From positions 310,001 to 374,000 of the forward strand of contig NZ_JAMTCR010000004.1 in the NCBI RefSeq assembly GCF_024171945.1: DNA of 64,000 nucleotides, in the 5' to 3' direction. The stretch comes from Actinokineospora globicatena. Lineage in GTDB: Bacteria > Actinomycetota > Actinomycetes > Mycobacteriales > Pseudonocardiaceae. Shown piece by piece: positions 46,255 to 55,721 of the stretch; within the stretch, counting starts at the first letter, position 1; every line of letters starts with the position of its first letter. Below the pieces are notes generated by a model. That model was not told the DNA's origin. It did no database searches and was given only the letters and a program-made list of their open reading frames with translations. Made by a program: the position numbers and the translations under genes.

Positions 46255-46881
46255 ATGAGCACGCTGCAGAAGCTGAAGGCCTACTTCGGCATGGTCCCGG
46301 CGGACGAGCTCGACGACTACGAGGCCGAGGAGTACGACCGGCGGGGTTACCGCCCGGAGTACGCCGAGGACGAGTTCGAGGACTACCCGGGTGGCAGGCG
46401 CCGGTGGTTCGGCGGCCAGCAGCGCCTCTACCGGGACGAGGTCGAGGAGGACTACGAGCCGACCGAGCGGACCCGGCCACGCCCCGCGTGGACGCCCGCG
46501 GTCGCCCCGGAGCAACCCACCCACGGCGCGTTGGCCGTCGACGCGCGCCGGGAGCCCCCCGCCGTGCGCCAGCGGCAGCCGGAACCGACCGCCGGATATC
46601 CACTCGGACGGGTGATCACATTGCACCCGCGCAGCTACATCGAGGCCAGGACGATCGGCGAGCACTACCGCGACGGCCGACCGGTCATCATGAACCTGAC
46701 CGAGATGGACGACGCGGACGCCAAACGCCTGGTCGACTTCGCCGCCGGGCTGGCCTTCGCCATGCGCGGCTCGATGGACAAGGTCACCAACAAGGTGTTC
46801 TTGATCTCACCACCCAACGTCGACCCCACCGCTGAGGACAAGCGGAGGTTGGCCGAGGGTGGGTTCGCCACCCGAAGCTGA
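46255..46881 (+). CDS. sepF: Cell division protein SepF
   Basis: FtsZ membrane anchor of 208 residues. The N-terminal amphipathic helix is MSTLQKLKAYFGM, followed by an acidic and basic disordered linker with many Tyr and Asp. The C-terminal SepF domain starts at GRVITLHPRSYIEARTIG and includes VIMNLTEMDDADAKRLVDFAAG and KVFLISPPNV. GGAGG stands upstream of ATG 46255. A 113-base gap with a TTGAGC/TAGTCG pair suggests its own promoter, but that is weak. Confidence 0.95.
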   Translation: MSTLQKLKAYFGMVPADELDDYEAEEYDRRGYRPEYAEDEFEDYPGGRRRWFGGQQRLYRDEVEEDYEPTERTRPRPAWTPAVAPEQPTHGALAVDARREPPAVRQRQPEPTAGYPLGRVITLHPRSYIEARTIGEHYRDGRPVIMNLTEMDDADAKRLVDFAAGLAFAMRGSMDKVTNKVFLISPPNVDPTAEDKRRLAEGGFATRS

Positions 46882-46900
46882 GTGATGGCACAGTTGACTC

Positions 46901-47185
46901 GTGGAACCACTGCTCCTCGCCGCCTTCTGGGTGTTGTTCGCCTTCTGGCTGCTGCTCACCGCGCGGGTCGTGGTGGAACTCGTCCGCACGTTCGCCAGGG
47001 ACTGGCGCCCGGCGGGTGGGGTTGCGGTAACGCTGGAGACCATCTACACAGTGACCGACCCTCCGGTGCGTCTGGTCCGTCGGCTCATCCCGACGATCCG
47101 GATCGGAGGCGTGGGCCTGGACCTATCGATTATGGTGCTGCTGTTGGTCGTATTCATCTTGATGCGACTGGCGTATCCCGGGTGA
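46901..47185 (+). CDS. YggT-family membrane protein
   Basis: Membrane protein of 94 residues with two helices (LLLAAFWVLFAFWLLLTARV and LSIMVLLLVVFILMRLAYP) joined by a loop with VTDPPVRLVRRLIPTIRIGG, the YggT signature. It is always close to sepF and divIVA in actinobacteria, which suggests a role in division or envelope growth; the biochemical role is unknown. The start GTG 46901 lies 19 bases after sepF. Confidence 0.9.
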   Translation: MEPLLLAAFWVLFAFWLLLTARVVVELVRTFARDWRPAGGVAVTLETIYTVTDPPVRLVRRLIPTIRIGGVGLDLSIMVLLLVVFILMRLAYPG

Positions 47186-47234
47186 ACGGGGAACCCCGGG
47201 ATGCCCGCAGCCCTGGAGTGCGTGAGGTGATCAG

Positions 47235-48059
47235 ATGTCGTTGACCCCCGCTGACGTGCACAACGTCGCGTTCAGCAAGCCTCCCATCGGCAAGCGGGGC
47301 TACAACGAGGACGAGGTGGACGCGTTCCTCGACTTGGTCGAGGTGGAGCTCTCCCGCCTGATCGAGGAGAACAACGACCTGCGTGCGCAGGTCGAGCAGC
47401 TCGACGCGCAGCTGGAGTCCACCCGCGCGGACCTGGAGGACGCCCGCAGCGCGGGTGCCCCGGTCGCCCCGGTGCGCCCGGTGGAGGAGCCGCGGCGCCT
47501 GCAGCCGGTGCCGCCGCCGAGCTCGCTGGAGCAGACCAACCCCGGCGGTGGTGGCGACCACCACGTGCAGGCGGCCAAGGTCCTCGGGCTCGCCCAGGAG
47601 ATGGCCGACCGGCTCACCGGCGAGGCCAAGGCCGAGGCGGACGGGATGCTCGCCGAGGCGCGCACCAAGTCCGAGCAGCTGCTCTCCGAGGCGCGGGCGA
47701 AGTCGGACACCATGGTCAACGAGGCCCGCACCAGGGCCGAGACCATGCTCAACGACGCGCGGACCAGGGCCGAGACGCTGGAGCGGCAGGCCCGTGAGAA
47801 GGCCACCACGCTCGAGCGCGACGCCCAGCGCCAGCACACCGAGATCATCGGAGCCGTGCAGGCCGAGCGGACCACGCTGGAGAAGAAGATCGACGAGCTG
47901 CGGACCTTCGAGCGCGAGTACCGCACCCGGCTCAAGACGTTCCTGGAGTCCAGCCTGCGTGAGCTCGGTGACCGCGGTTCCGCGGCGCCGACCACCGAGG
48001 GCCGGGGCGCCGGGCAGCAGAGCGGCTACTCCTTCGGCCCGCGCGCCGAGGCAGGCTGA
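47235..48059 (+). CDS. wag31: Polar growth scaffold Wag31/DivIVA
   Basis: Coiled-coil scaffold of 274 residues that marks cell poles and directs tip growth. The membrane-curvature domain is [20 protein letters not shown] with [18 protein letters not shown] Pro-rich linker (residues 75-110) separates it from a long coiled coil with repeated [18 protein letters not shown]-like units. The tail is Gly/Ser-rich. It is the last conserved member of the dcw segment. Confidence 0.96.
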   Translation: MSLTPADVHNVAFSKPPIGKRGYNEDEVDAFLDLVEVELSRLIEENNDLRAQVEQLDAQLESTRADLEDARSAGAPVAPVRPVEEPRRLQPVPPPSSLEQTNPGGGGDHHVQAAKVLGLAQEMADRLTGEAKAEADGMLAEARTKSEQLLSEARAKSDTMVNEARTRAETMLNDARTRAETLERQAREKATTLERDAQRQHTEIIGAVQAERTTLEKKIDELRTFEREYRTRLKTFLESSLRELGDRGSAAPTTEGRGAGQQSGYSFGPRAEAG

Positions 48060-48120
48060 TCCAGTCCACGGGCAGGCGGCGGGTGGCTGACACCCGCCGC
48101 GCCCTGGCTGGGACCGCGTC

Positions 48121-48684
48121 GTGCTGGTTCTCGTCCTGGTCCTCGTGCTCGGCGCCTTCGGGCTGCTGGTCGCCGCCCTCACCACGGCCAACACCGTGTG
48201 GGCCTGGATCTCGGTGGTCATCTCCGTGGTGGCCGCCGCGATCCTGCTGGTCGACTGGCTCGGCTCTCGGCGGCGCCGCGCACCGCTGGACACTCCCGCA
48301 CCGGGGCCGATCGGGGCCCCGGACATCGAGCGGATCGACCCGCCCCCACCGGCCGATCCCCCCGCCGCCGACGTGGTCGTCGGTGTGCCCGCTGACCCTG
48401 GCGCGCTCGACCTCGACCAGGAACCGGCGGAAGAGTCGACTGACGCCGCCGACCTCCTCGTGGTCTCCGAGCTCCGAGTCGACGTGCGTGTCCTCGACGA
48501 GCGGCCGCGCTACCACCTGTCGAGCTGCGGCTGGCTCGGCTCCCGGTCCTCGATAGAGCTACCTGTCGCCGAGGCCCGTCAGCTGGGCTTCACCCCGTGC
48601 GCCCATTGCACCCCGGACGCCGCCTTGGCCGCCGAGTACCGGGCAGCGCGCGGTCCACACGAGACCGAACCACCGGCGGGATGA
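48121..48684 (+). CDS. Two-helix membrane protein with a C-terminal Cys motif
   Basis: Protein of 187 residues starting at GTG 48121. Two hydrophobic helices (VLVLVLVLGAFGLLVAAL and AWISVVISVVAAAILLVDWL) precede an acidic Pro-rich linker and a compact C-terminal domain (PRYHLSSCGWLGSRSSIELP, then GFTPCAHCTPD). The three cysteines (C plus CxxC) and His could bind metal. Similar small proteins follow wag31 in related actinobacteria. Function unknown. Confidence 0.8.
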   Translation: MLVLVLVLVLGAFGLLVAALTTANTVWAWISVVISVVAAAILLVDWLGSRRRRAPLDTPAPGPIGAPDIERIDPPPPADPPAADVVVGVPADPGALDLDQEPAEESTDAADLLVVSELRVDVRVLDERPRYHLSSCGWLGSRSSIELPVAEARQLGFTPCAHCTPDAALAAEYRAARGPHETEPPAG

Positions 48685-48739
48685 CCAGCGTCACCCGGGA
48701 TCTCCCCTGCGTGGGGAGCCGGGTTGGCAAGCTGATGGG

Positions 48740-49963
48740 GTGACAACCACCACACCCCGGCTCGGGGCCGACTTCGCCCGGCTGTGGACGACCTCGGCGC
48801 TGACCAACACCGCGGACGGCATCATGATCGCCGCCGGTCCGCTGCTGGTCTCCCGGCTGACCGACGACCCGGCTGCCATCGGCGCGGTCGCGTTCGTGGG
48901 GCAGCTGCCGTGGTTGCTGTTCTCATTGGTCAGCGGTGTGCTGGTGGACCGGTGGAACCGCCGTCGGGTCGTAGTGGCGGTGAACGTCTACCGCGCTGTC
49001 GTCATCGGTGGTCTTGCCTTGGCCGTGGCGACCGGCAACGCCAGTGTGTGGTTGGTCTACCTGGCGTTCTTCCTCGTTGGCGTCGGCGAGACCCTGGTCG
49101 ACAACGCCGCGGGCGCTCTAGTGCCGGACATCGTCGCGGTCGAGCTGCTGCCTAGCGCCAACGCGCGGCAACAGGGCGTGTCGATCGTGGCCAACATGTT
49201 CGTCGCCCCGCCGCTGGGCGCCGCGCTGTTCGTCGTGGCGGCCGCGTTGCCGTTCAGCCTAGAGGCGGCGCTGTTCGCTCTTGGGGCCTTGGTGGCCGCG
49301 ACCCTGCGGCACCGACCGCCGCCGCGTCCCGTCGAACGCCGGAGCCGGATGCGTGACGAGATCGTCGAAGGCCTGCGGTGGGCGTGGTCGCACAAGCTGC
49401 TGCGGTCGATGGCGGTGTCGCTGTGCCTGATGAACATCGCGTTGATGGCGACCATCGCGATCCTCGTGCTCTACGCGCAGCAGCGGCTCGGGCTCGACGA
49501 GTTCGGGTTCGGTCTGCTGTTCGCCGCGGTGGCCGCCGGGGGACTGCTCGGCTCCGCGCTCGCCCCGTGGTTGCAGTGGCGGGTGGGCGACAGCCTGCTG
49601 GTCCGGGTCGGCCTGCTCATCGAGACCGCCACCCACTTCGGGTTGGCCACCACCACCGACCCGTGGGTGGCGGGTGGCATCAACTTCCTGTTCGGTGTGC
49701 ACGGCGCGGTACTCGGCGTCGTGCTGACCTCCGTGCGGCACCGCGCGGTCCCGGAGCACCTGCGCGGTCGAGTGGGCAGCGTGTACTCGCTGCTGGTCAT
49801 CGGCGGGTCGGCCATCGGGTCGTTGATCGGTGGGTTCGTCGCGCGCGGGTTCGGGGTGACCGCGCCCTTCTGGGCCGCGGGCGTGGCTATGGTTGTGCTG
49901 ACCGCCGTGGTGTGGCGCGGGTTCCGGCCCGCGGCGTTCGCCGCCGAGGCGGGACACCCCTAG
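48740..49963 (+). CDS. MFS transporter
   Basis: Polytopic membrane protein of 407 residues with about twelve helices of the major facilitator superfamily. The loop 2-3 motif reads GVLVDRWNRRRVVV (G-x-x-x-D-R-x-x-R-R), and the second-half counterpart is RHRAVPEHLRGRVGSVYSLL. This resembles the MFS_3/enterobactin-exporter-like group, so export of a small molecule is likely but the substrate is unknown. It starts at GTG 48740; the next gene starts 11 bases after its stop. Confidence 0.88.
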   Translation: MTTTTPRLGADFARLWTTSALTNTADGIMIAAGPLLVSRLTDDPAAIGAVAFVGQLPWLLFSLVSGVLVDRWNRRRVVVAVNVYRAVVIGGLALAVATGNASVWLVYLAFFLVGVGETLVDNAAGALVPDIVAVELLPSANARQQGVSIVANMFVAPPLGAALFVVAAALPFSLEAALFALGALVAATLRHRPPPRPVERRSRMRDEIVEGLRWAWSHKLLRSMAVSLCLMNIALMATIAILVLYAQQRLGLDEFGFGLLFAAVAAGGLLGSALAPWLQWRVGDSLLVRVGLLIETATHFGLATTTDPWVAGGINFLFGVHGAVLGVVLTSVRHRAVPEHLRGRVGSVYSLLVIGGSAIGSLIGGFVARGFGVTAPFWAAGVAMVVLTAVVWRGFRPAAFAAEAGHP

Positions 49964-49974
49964 CGGAGGTGGGC

Positions 49975-50598
49975 ATGCCGGTCGACGGGTACTGCGAGCG
50001 CACCGGGCCGGAGTTCTGGTCCGAGCCGGTCAACGCGTGGACCAACGTCGCGTTCCTGATCGCCGTGTTCCTGGCGTACCGGCACGTTCGTCGCGTGGGC
50101 GCGCCCGCATGCGTCAACGCGCTCGTAGTGATCCTCGCGGTGATCGGACTCGGTAGCTTCACCTTCCACACGGTCGCGACGCGCTGGGCGGCGGCGTTAG
50201 ACGTAACGCCGATCCTCGTGTTCATGCTGACCTACGTCATCGTCTTCGCCAGGGTGTTCCTGGAGCTGCGGTGGCGTTGGGCGTGGTTGGCGGCTCCGGT
50301 GTTCGTGGCGTTCGCGGTGGTGGTGAACCTCGTGATCGGCGGTGGGAGCTACCTGCCCGCGCTGCTCGGGATGGTGGTGCTCGCGGTGCTGCTCGCCGTC
50401 CGGGGTGAGCGTGACTACGCGCTGTGGTTCGCCGGCATCGCTGCCACCTTCGGTGTGTCGCTCACCTTGCGCACGGTTGACTCCGCTGTCTGCGCCGGAT
50501 TCCCGCTCGGTACGCACTTCGCCTGGCACGTGTGCAACGCGGTGGTGCTCTACCTGCTCATCCGGGTGGCGGCGAACCGGGTTGCGGGCCGGAGTTAG
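49975..50598 (+). CDS. Ceramidase/CREST-like seven-helix membrane protein
   Basis: Membrane protein of 207 residues with about seven helices. [40 protein letters not shown] and [17 protein letters not shown] place conserved His and Asp residues as in the alkaline ceramidase/PAQR (CREST) superfamily, which use a zinc site for hydrolysis. Substrate in this organism is unknown. GGAGG lies nine bases before ATG 49975. It is probably co-transcribed with the MFS gene. Confidence 0.78.
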   Translation: MPVDGYCERTGPEFWSEPVNAWTNVAFLIAVFLAYRHVRRVGAPACVNALVVILAVIGLGSFTFHTVATRWAAALDVTPILVFMLTYVIVFARVFLELRWRWAWLAAPVFVAFAVVVNLVIGGGSYLPALLGMVVLAVLLAVRGERDYALWFAGIAATFGVSLTLRTVDSAVCAGFPLGTHFAWHVCNAVVLYLLIRVAANRVAGRS

Positions 50599-50601
50599 AC
50601 T

Positions 50602-50818
50602 TGGTCGTACAGGCACCGATCCGGCCATCACCGGGGAGCCTCCGGAAGAACGGGCGCCAGCCCCAGTAGACCCGGACGGGACGGCCCGTCACAGCCGACC
50701 GAACGAGTGGTCACCTCTCCAGGTGGCAAGCGGGGTGGTACCGCGGCGCGCGACGGCCAGGGAGTCGTCCGGGTCGTCCCCGTGTGGGTCCGACCGATCC
50801 GTACGAGGAGTACCACCC
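50602..50818 (+). promoter_or_regulatory. T-box riboswitch (isoleucine) upstream of ileS
   Basis: The canonical T-box bulge sequence GGTGGTACCGCG is at 50734-50745. The stem I region around 50618-50645 (CATCACCGGGGAGCC) presents AUC (50627-50629) as isoleucine specifier codon. The ileS ribosome-binding site (GAGGAG) sits inside the short hairpin GTAC-GAGGA-GTAC at 50801-50813, so control is expected at translation, as known for actinobacterial ileS T-boxes. Uncharged tRNA-Ile would expose the site. Confidence 0.92.
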
Positions 50819-53800
50819 ATGGGTTACCCCAGGGCGTTCACCGGCGAGCCGACCGCGCCCGCCCAGCCGTCCTTCCCGAACCTGGAGACCGCGGTACTGG
50901 AGCACTGGTCCGCCGACCGGACCTTCCAGGCCTCTGTGGACGCCAGGCCCGCCGGTGACAACGGCGGCAACGAGTTCGTCTTCTACGACGGCCCCCCCTT
51001 CGCCAACGGCCTGCCGCACTACGGCCACCTGCTGACCGGGTACGTCAAGGACCTGGTCCCGCGCTACCAGACGATGCGCGGCAAGCACGTGGAGCGCCGG
51101 TTCGGCTGGGACACCCACGGCCTGCCCGCCGAGGTGGAGGCGGAGAAGCAGCTCGGGTTCTCCTCCAAGAGCGACATCGAGACCTTCGGCATCGAGAAGT
51201 TCAACGACGTCTGCCGCACGTCCGTGCTGCGCTACACCGACCAGTGGCGCGACTACGTGACCCGGCAGGCGCGGTGGGTCGACTTCGACAACGACTACAA
51301 GACCCTCGACCTGGACTACATGGAGTCCGTCATGTGGGCCTTCAAGTCCTTGTACGACAAGGGCTTGGTCTACGAGGGCTTCCGGGTGCTCTGGTACTGC
51401 TGGCGTTGTGAGACACCGCTGTCCAACACCGAGACCAAGATGGACGACACCTACCGCGACCGTCAGGACCCTGCTGTCACGGTAGGCCTAAGGTTGCAGG
51501 CTCCCGGTACAGACCTCGACGGCGTCCAGGCTCTTGTGTGGACGACGACCCCGTGGACGCTGCCGTCCAACCTCGCGGCCGCCGTGCACCCCGATGTCGA
51601 CTACGTCGTCGTCGACTCCAACGGGCAGCGCTACCTGCTCGCTGAGGCTCGCGTTGGCGCGTACGCGCGCGAGTTGGGCGAGGACCTACCCGTTGTCGCG
51701 CGGTACAAGGGCAGCGACTTGCTCGGTACGAGCTACCTGCCGCCATTCGACTTCTTCGTCGGTCGCACCAACGCGCACCAGGTCCTCGCGGCGGACTACG
51801 TCACCACCGAGGACGGCACGGGCATCGTGCACATCGCCCCCGCCTTCGGTGAGGAGGACAAGCTCGTCACCGACGCCGCGGGCATCGAGGTCGTGATCCC
51901 GGTCGACCCGCACGGCAGGTTCACCGCCGAGGTCGCGCCCTACGAGGGGCAGCACGTCTTCGACGCCAACAAGCAGATCATCCGCGACCTCAAGGACGCG
52001 GGCCTGCTGCTGCGCCACGAGACCTACGACCACCCGTACCCGCACTGCTGGCGCTGCGACAACGCGCTGATCCAGCGCGCGGTCTCGTCCTGGTTCGTCG
52101 CGGTCACCCAGTTCAAGGACCGGATGGTCGAGCTGAACCAGCAGATCAACTGGGTGCCTGGGCACATCAAGGACGGCCAGTTCGGCAAGTGGCTGGAGAA
52201 CGCGCGCGACTGGAACATCTCGCGCAACCGGTTCTGGGGCTCGCCGATCCCGGTGTGGGTTTCGGACGACCCGGAGTACCCGCGCGTGGACGTGTACGGC
52301 TCGCTCGAGGAGTTGGAGCGGGACTTCGGCTCGCGCCCGACCGACCTGCACCGGCCGTCGATCGACGAGCTGACCCGGCCCAACCCGGACGACCCGACCG
52401 GGGCGTCCACCATGCGCCGGGTGCCCGAGGTGCTGGACTGCTGGTTCGAGTCCGGCGCGATGTCCTTCGCCCAGGTGCACTACCCGTTCGAGAACCGCGA
52501 GTGGTTCGAGGACCACTACCCGGGTGATTTCATCGTCGAGTACAACGGCCAGACGCGCGGCTGGTTCTACACGATGCACGTGCTGGCCACCGCGCTGTTC
52601 GACCGGCCCGCGTTCACCAACTGCGTGGCGCACGGCATCGTGCTGGGCGACGACGGGCAGAAGATGTCCAAGTCGCGCAAGAACTACCCGGACGTCAACG
52701 AGGTGTTCGACCGGGACGGGTCCGACGCGATGCGCTGGTTCCTCATGGCCAGCCCGATCCTGCGCGGCGGCGACCTCGTCGTCACCGAGCGCGGTATCCG
52801 GGACGCGGTCCGCCAAGCCGTACTGCCCCTCTGGAACTCTTACTACTTCCTTGCCCTCTATGCGAATGCGGAAGGCAAGGACGGTAGGTGGCGCACGGAC
52901 TCTAAGCACGTGCTCGACCGCTACGTCCTGGCCAAGACCCGGAAGTTGGTCGAGTCGGTCACGGCCGCGCTCGACGACTACGACATCTCCGGTGCCTGCC
53001 AGACCGTGCGCGAGTACCTGGAGGTGCTGACCAACTGGTACGTGCGCCGGTCCCGGGACCGGTTCTGGGCGGGCGACACCGAGGCGATCGACACGCTGCA
53101 CACGGTGCTGGAGACCGTCTCCAGGCTGACCGCGCCGCTGCTGCCGTTCACCGCGGAGGTCGTGTGGCGCGGGCTGACCGGTGGCCGTTCGGTGCACCTG
53201 ACCGACTGGCCGGACGCGGTGGACCTGCCCGGTGACGACGTGCTCGTCGCGGGCATGGACCGGGTGCGCCAGGTGTGCTCGGCGGCGTTGGCGCTGCGCA
53301 AGGCGAACAAGCTGCGGGTCCGGCTGCCGCTGGCCACGCTGCTCGTCGCCGCGCAGGACGCCGAGGTGCTCGCCCCGTTCACCGAGCTGATCCGCGACGA
53401 GGTCAACGTCAAGGCGGTCGAGCTGACCACCGACGTCGCCGCGCACGGGCACTTCGAGCTGGTGGTCAACGCGCGCGCGTGCGGCCCCCGTCTCGGCCCG
53501 GACGTGCAGAAGGTGATCCGCGCGGTCAAGGCGGGCGAGTGGTCGACCACCGAGTCCGGCGCGGTCGTGGCGGCGGGCATCGAGCTGCGGGACGGCGAGT
53601 ACGAGCGGCGCCTGGTGGCCACCGACGCGGGTGCCACCGCCGAGCTGCCCGCCAGCTCGGGCCTGGTCGTGCTCGACACGGCGGTCACCGCGGAGCTCGC
53701 CGCCGAGGGTGCCGCGCGGGACCTGATCCGGATCGTGCAGCAGGCCCGCCGGGACGCGGGGCTTGAGGTGTCCGACCGGATCGTGCTGACCGTGGACACC

Positions 53801-53956
53801 TCCAGCGCGCCCGAGCTCGACGACGTGCTCGCGGCGCACCGCGACTTCGTCGCGCAGGAGGTCCTCGCGGACGCGGTCGAGACCGGTACGGCTACCGCCG
53901 CCGAGGGCACTGTCGGCGACGGTCTCGCTGTGCGCGTGGATGTGCGCAAGGTGTGA
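50819..53956 (+). CDS. ileS: Isoleucyl-tRNA synthetase, type 2 (eukaryote-like)
   Basis: Class I aminoacyl-tRNA synthetase of 1,045 residues that charges tRNA-Ile. The HIGH motif is PHYGH at 66-70 and KMSKS is at 615-619. The editing domain and anticodon-binding helices follow. Length and the opening [21 protein letters not shown] mark the IleS2 class, usually mupirocin-tolerant and common in actinobacteria. Codon use is patchy: 51480-51760 and 52810-52910 have many A/T third positions, while the rest is almost saturated in GC. ATG 50819 is the start behind the T-box. Confidence 0.97.
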   Translation: MGYPRAFTGEPTAPAQPSFPNLETAVLEHWSADRTFQASVDARPAGDNGGNEFVFYDGPPFANGLPHYGHLLTGYVKDLVPRYQTMRGKHVERRFGWDTHGLPAEVEAEKQLGFSSKSDIETFGIEKFNDVCRTSVLRYTDQWRDYVTRQARWVDFDNDYKTLDLDYMESVMWAFKSLYDKGLVYEGFRVLWYCWRCETPLSNTETKMDDTYRDRQDPAVTVGLRLQAPGTDLDGVQALVWTTTPWTLPSNLAAAVHPDVDYVVVDSNGQRYLLAEARVGAYARELGEDLPVVARYKGSDLLGTSYLPPFDFFVGRTNAHQVLAADYVTTEDGTGIVHIAPAFGEEDKLVTDAAGIEVVIPVDPHGRFTAEVAPYEGQHVFDANKQIIRDLKDAGLLLRHETYDHPYPHCWRCDNALIQRAVSSWFVAVTQFKDRMVELNQQINWVPGHIKDGQFGKWLENARDWNISRNRFWGSPIPVWVSDDPEYPRVDVYGSLEELERDFGSRPTDLHRPSIDELTRPNPDDPTGASTMRRVPEVLDCWFESGAMSFAQVHYPFENREWFEDHYPGDFIVEYNGQTRGWFYTMHVLATALFDRPAFTNCVAHGIVLGDDGQKMSKSRKNYPDVNEVFDRDGSDAMRWFLMASPILRGGDLVVTERGIRDAVRQAVLPLWNSYYFLALYANAEGKDGRWRTDSKHVLDRYVLAKTRKLVESVTAALDDYDISGACQTVREYLEVLTNWYVRRSRDRFWAGDTEAIDTLHTVLETVSRLTAPLLPFTAEVVWRGLTGGRSVHLTDWPDAVDLPGDDVLVAGMDRVRQVCSAALALRKANKLRVRLPLATLLVAAQDAEVLAPFTELIRDEVNVKAVELTTDVAAHGHFELVVNARACGPRLGPDVQKVIRAVKAGEWSTTESGAVVAAGIELRDGEYERRLVATDAGATAELPASSGLVVLDTAVTAELAAEGAARDLIRIVQQARRDAGLEVSDRIVLTVDTSSAPELDDVLAAHRDFVAQEVLADAVETGTATAAEGTVGDGLAVRVDVRKV

Positions 53957-53966
53957 TGGTGTGGTG

Positions 53967-54057
53967 CCAAGGCCGTGGCTTTCCGCTGGTTTCGCTGGTA
54001 GCGGGAGGCCACGGCCTGGCATCGTGTGCCGAGCCGCGTGAGAGGCACGTGGCTCGG
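53967..54057 (+). terminator. Two tandem hairpins after ileS
   Basis: The first hairpin pairs GGCCGTGG (53971 on) with CCACGGCC (about 54009-54016) with flanking pairs from 53967 to 54019. The second, 54029-54057, pairs CCGAGCCGCGTG with CACGTGGCTCGG (one G-U) around a 5-base loop. Together they should end ileS transcription just before the next gene. Confidence 0.65.
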
Positions 54058-54077
54058 GACGCACTGGGGGTAAGGGC

Positions 54078-55718
54078 GTGTCGCAAGCGCGTAGGCGGTG
54101 GATCCTCGCCATTGGCGGGGTCGCCGTTGTCGCTATCGTCGGATTAGCGTTGTTCGTGTTGGTGCCAGGTGATCCTGACCCGACGCCGGACCTCGCTAGC
54201 GCCCAGAGCGGCAGTGGGCTGACCAGTGCTCCCGCGGAGCCCAAACTCAGCGCCTCTCAGGTGTCAGAGCAGTTCTTGCGCGCGGTGTCCACGCAGCAGT
54301 TCAGCACCGCGGCGCAGTTGACCGATGACCCTGCCGCTGCGGAGGGGCTTCTTACTGCGGTCAACAGCGCGCTTCGACCGGACGCTGTTATCGCTACCGT
54401 GAACGCACTGCCGGAAGAGGGCGCGGCTCAGCCCACCGCCACCTTCCAACTCGCCTGGCAGATCACCGGCGGTCAGACCTGGAAGTACGCCAGTTCCTTC
54501 GGGCTGGTCCGGTCCGGGCAGCGCTGGGTGGTGCACTGGGCGTCGACCCTGGTGCACCCGCGCCTCGTGCCGGGCAGCAAGCTCGCGCTCATCGGTGCCG
54601 CAGGCCAGCCCACCGCCGTCGTCGACAAGAACGGCGAGCCGGTGCTGACCTGGCAGGGCGCCACCGCCACCGCCGCCGACCCGAAGCTCGCGCCGATGCT
54701 GATCGGGGCGATGTCGCGGACGGTCACGCCGCAGGACGAGGCGGGCACCAGCCGGGTCGCGCTGGTCGACGCCGGGGGCAAGGAGATCGAGAACCTGTTC
54801 GGCACGGTCACCCCGCCCAAGGACCCGCTGCGCACCACGGTCAGCGTCAAGGTGCAGCACGCGGCCCAGGCGGCGGTCGACTCGGTGTCGGCGCCCGCGT
54901 ACCTCGTCGCGATCCAGCCGTCGACCGGCGGGATCCTCGCGGTCGCGCAGAACTCGACGGCGGGGACGGCGCCCAAGGCCCTCAACGGCCTCTACCCGCC
55001 GGGGTCGACGTTCAAGGTGGTGACCGGCGCGGCCGCGCTCGGCTCGGGCAAGGCGACCGCGAACACCGTGCTGCCCTGCCCGGGGTCGAAGGTGATCGGC
55101 ACCAGGACCATCCGCAACGCCGACTTCGACCTCGGTGACGTGCCGCTGCACACCGCGTTCGCCAAGTCCTGCAACACCACCTTCGCCCAGCTGGCCGCCG
55201 ACCTGCCGCTGGACGCGCTGCCCAGGGCCGCCGCCCAGTTCGGGTTCGCCGCCGACTTCGAGATCCCCGGGCTGACCACCCAGACCGGCCGGGTCGACGC
55301 CGCGAGCGGGGTCGCCCAGCAGGCGGAGAACAGCATCGGGCAGGGCACGGTGCAGACCAGCCCGTTCGGCCTGGCGCTGATGGTGGCGACGGTGGCCAAG
55401 GGCGGGCCGGTGACCCCGCAGCTGTTCACCACGGTCAAGACGACGGTGCGGACCGGCTACAAAGGACCGTCCGGCGCGGTGATCGCGGACCTGCGCTCGA
55501 TGATGCGCGAGGTCGTCACGGCCGGGCGCGGTGAGGCGCTGCGCGGGTACGGCGCTGTGCACGGCAAGACCGGCACGGCGCAGTTCGGCGACGGGGCGCA
55601 GGCGCACGGGTGGTTCGCCGGGTATAGAGACGATGTCGCGTTCGCGGTGCTGGTGGAGAACGCTGGTGCTGCGGCGCCTGCGGTGTCGGTGACAGGGAAG
55701 TTCCTCGGCGCCATCTAG
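54078..55718 (+). CDS. Class B penicillin-binding protein with NTF2-like (MecA-N) domain
   Basis: Membrane-anchored transpeptidase of 546 residues. After one helix (RRWILAIGGVAVVAIVGLAL) comes an NTF2-like domain (SEQFLRAVSTQQFSTAAQLT) as in PBP2a-type proteins, a short dimerisation region, and the transpeptidase domain with S310TFK, S364CN and K497TG. All catalytic residues are present. The MecA-N arrangement is typical of a low-affinity class B PBP, but beta-lactam resistance cannot be concluded from sequence. The start is GTG 54078. Its stop is three bases from the convergent stop. Confidence 0.92.
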   Translation: MSQARRRWILAIGGVAVVAIVGLALFVLVPGDPDPTPDLASAQSGSGLTSAPAEPKLSASQVSEQFLRAVSTQQFSTAAQLTDDPAAAEGLLTAVNSALRPDAVIATVNALPEEGAAQPTATFQLAWQITGGQTWKYASSFGLVRSGQRWVVHWASTLVHPRLVPGSKLALIGAAGQPTAVVDKNGEPVLTWQGATATAADPKLAPMLIGAMSRTVTPQDEAGTSRVALVDAGGKEIENLFGTVTPPKDPLRTTVSVKVQHAAQAAVDSVSAPAYLVAIQPSTGGILAVAQNSTAGTAPKALNGLYPPGSTFKVVTGAAALGSGKATANTVLPCPGSKVIGTRTIRNADFDLGDVPLHTAFAKSCNTTFAQLAADLPLDALPRAAAQFGFAADFEIPGLTTQTGRVDAASGVAQQAENSIGQGTVQTSPFGLALMVATVAKGGPVTPQLFTTVKTTVRTGYKGPSGAVIADLRSMMREVVTAGRGEALRGYGAVHGKTGTAQFGDGAQAHGWFAGYRDDVAFAVLVENAGAAAPAVSVTGKFLGAI

Positions 55719-55721
55719 CTC

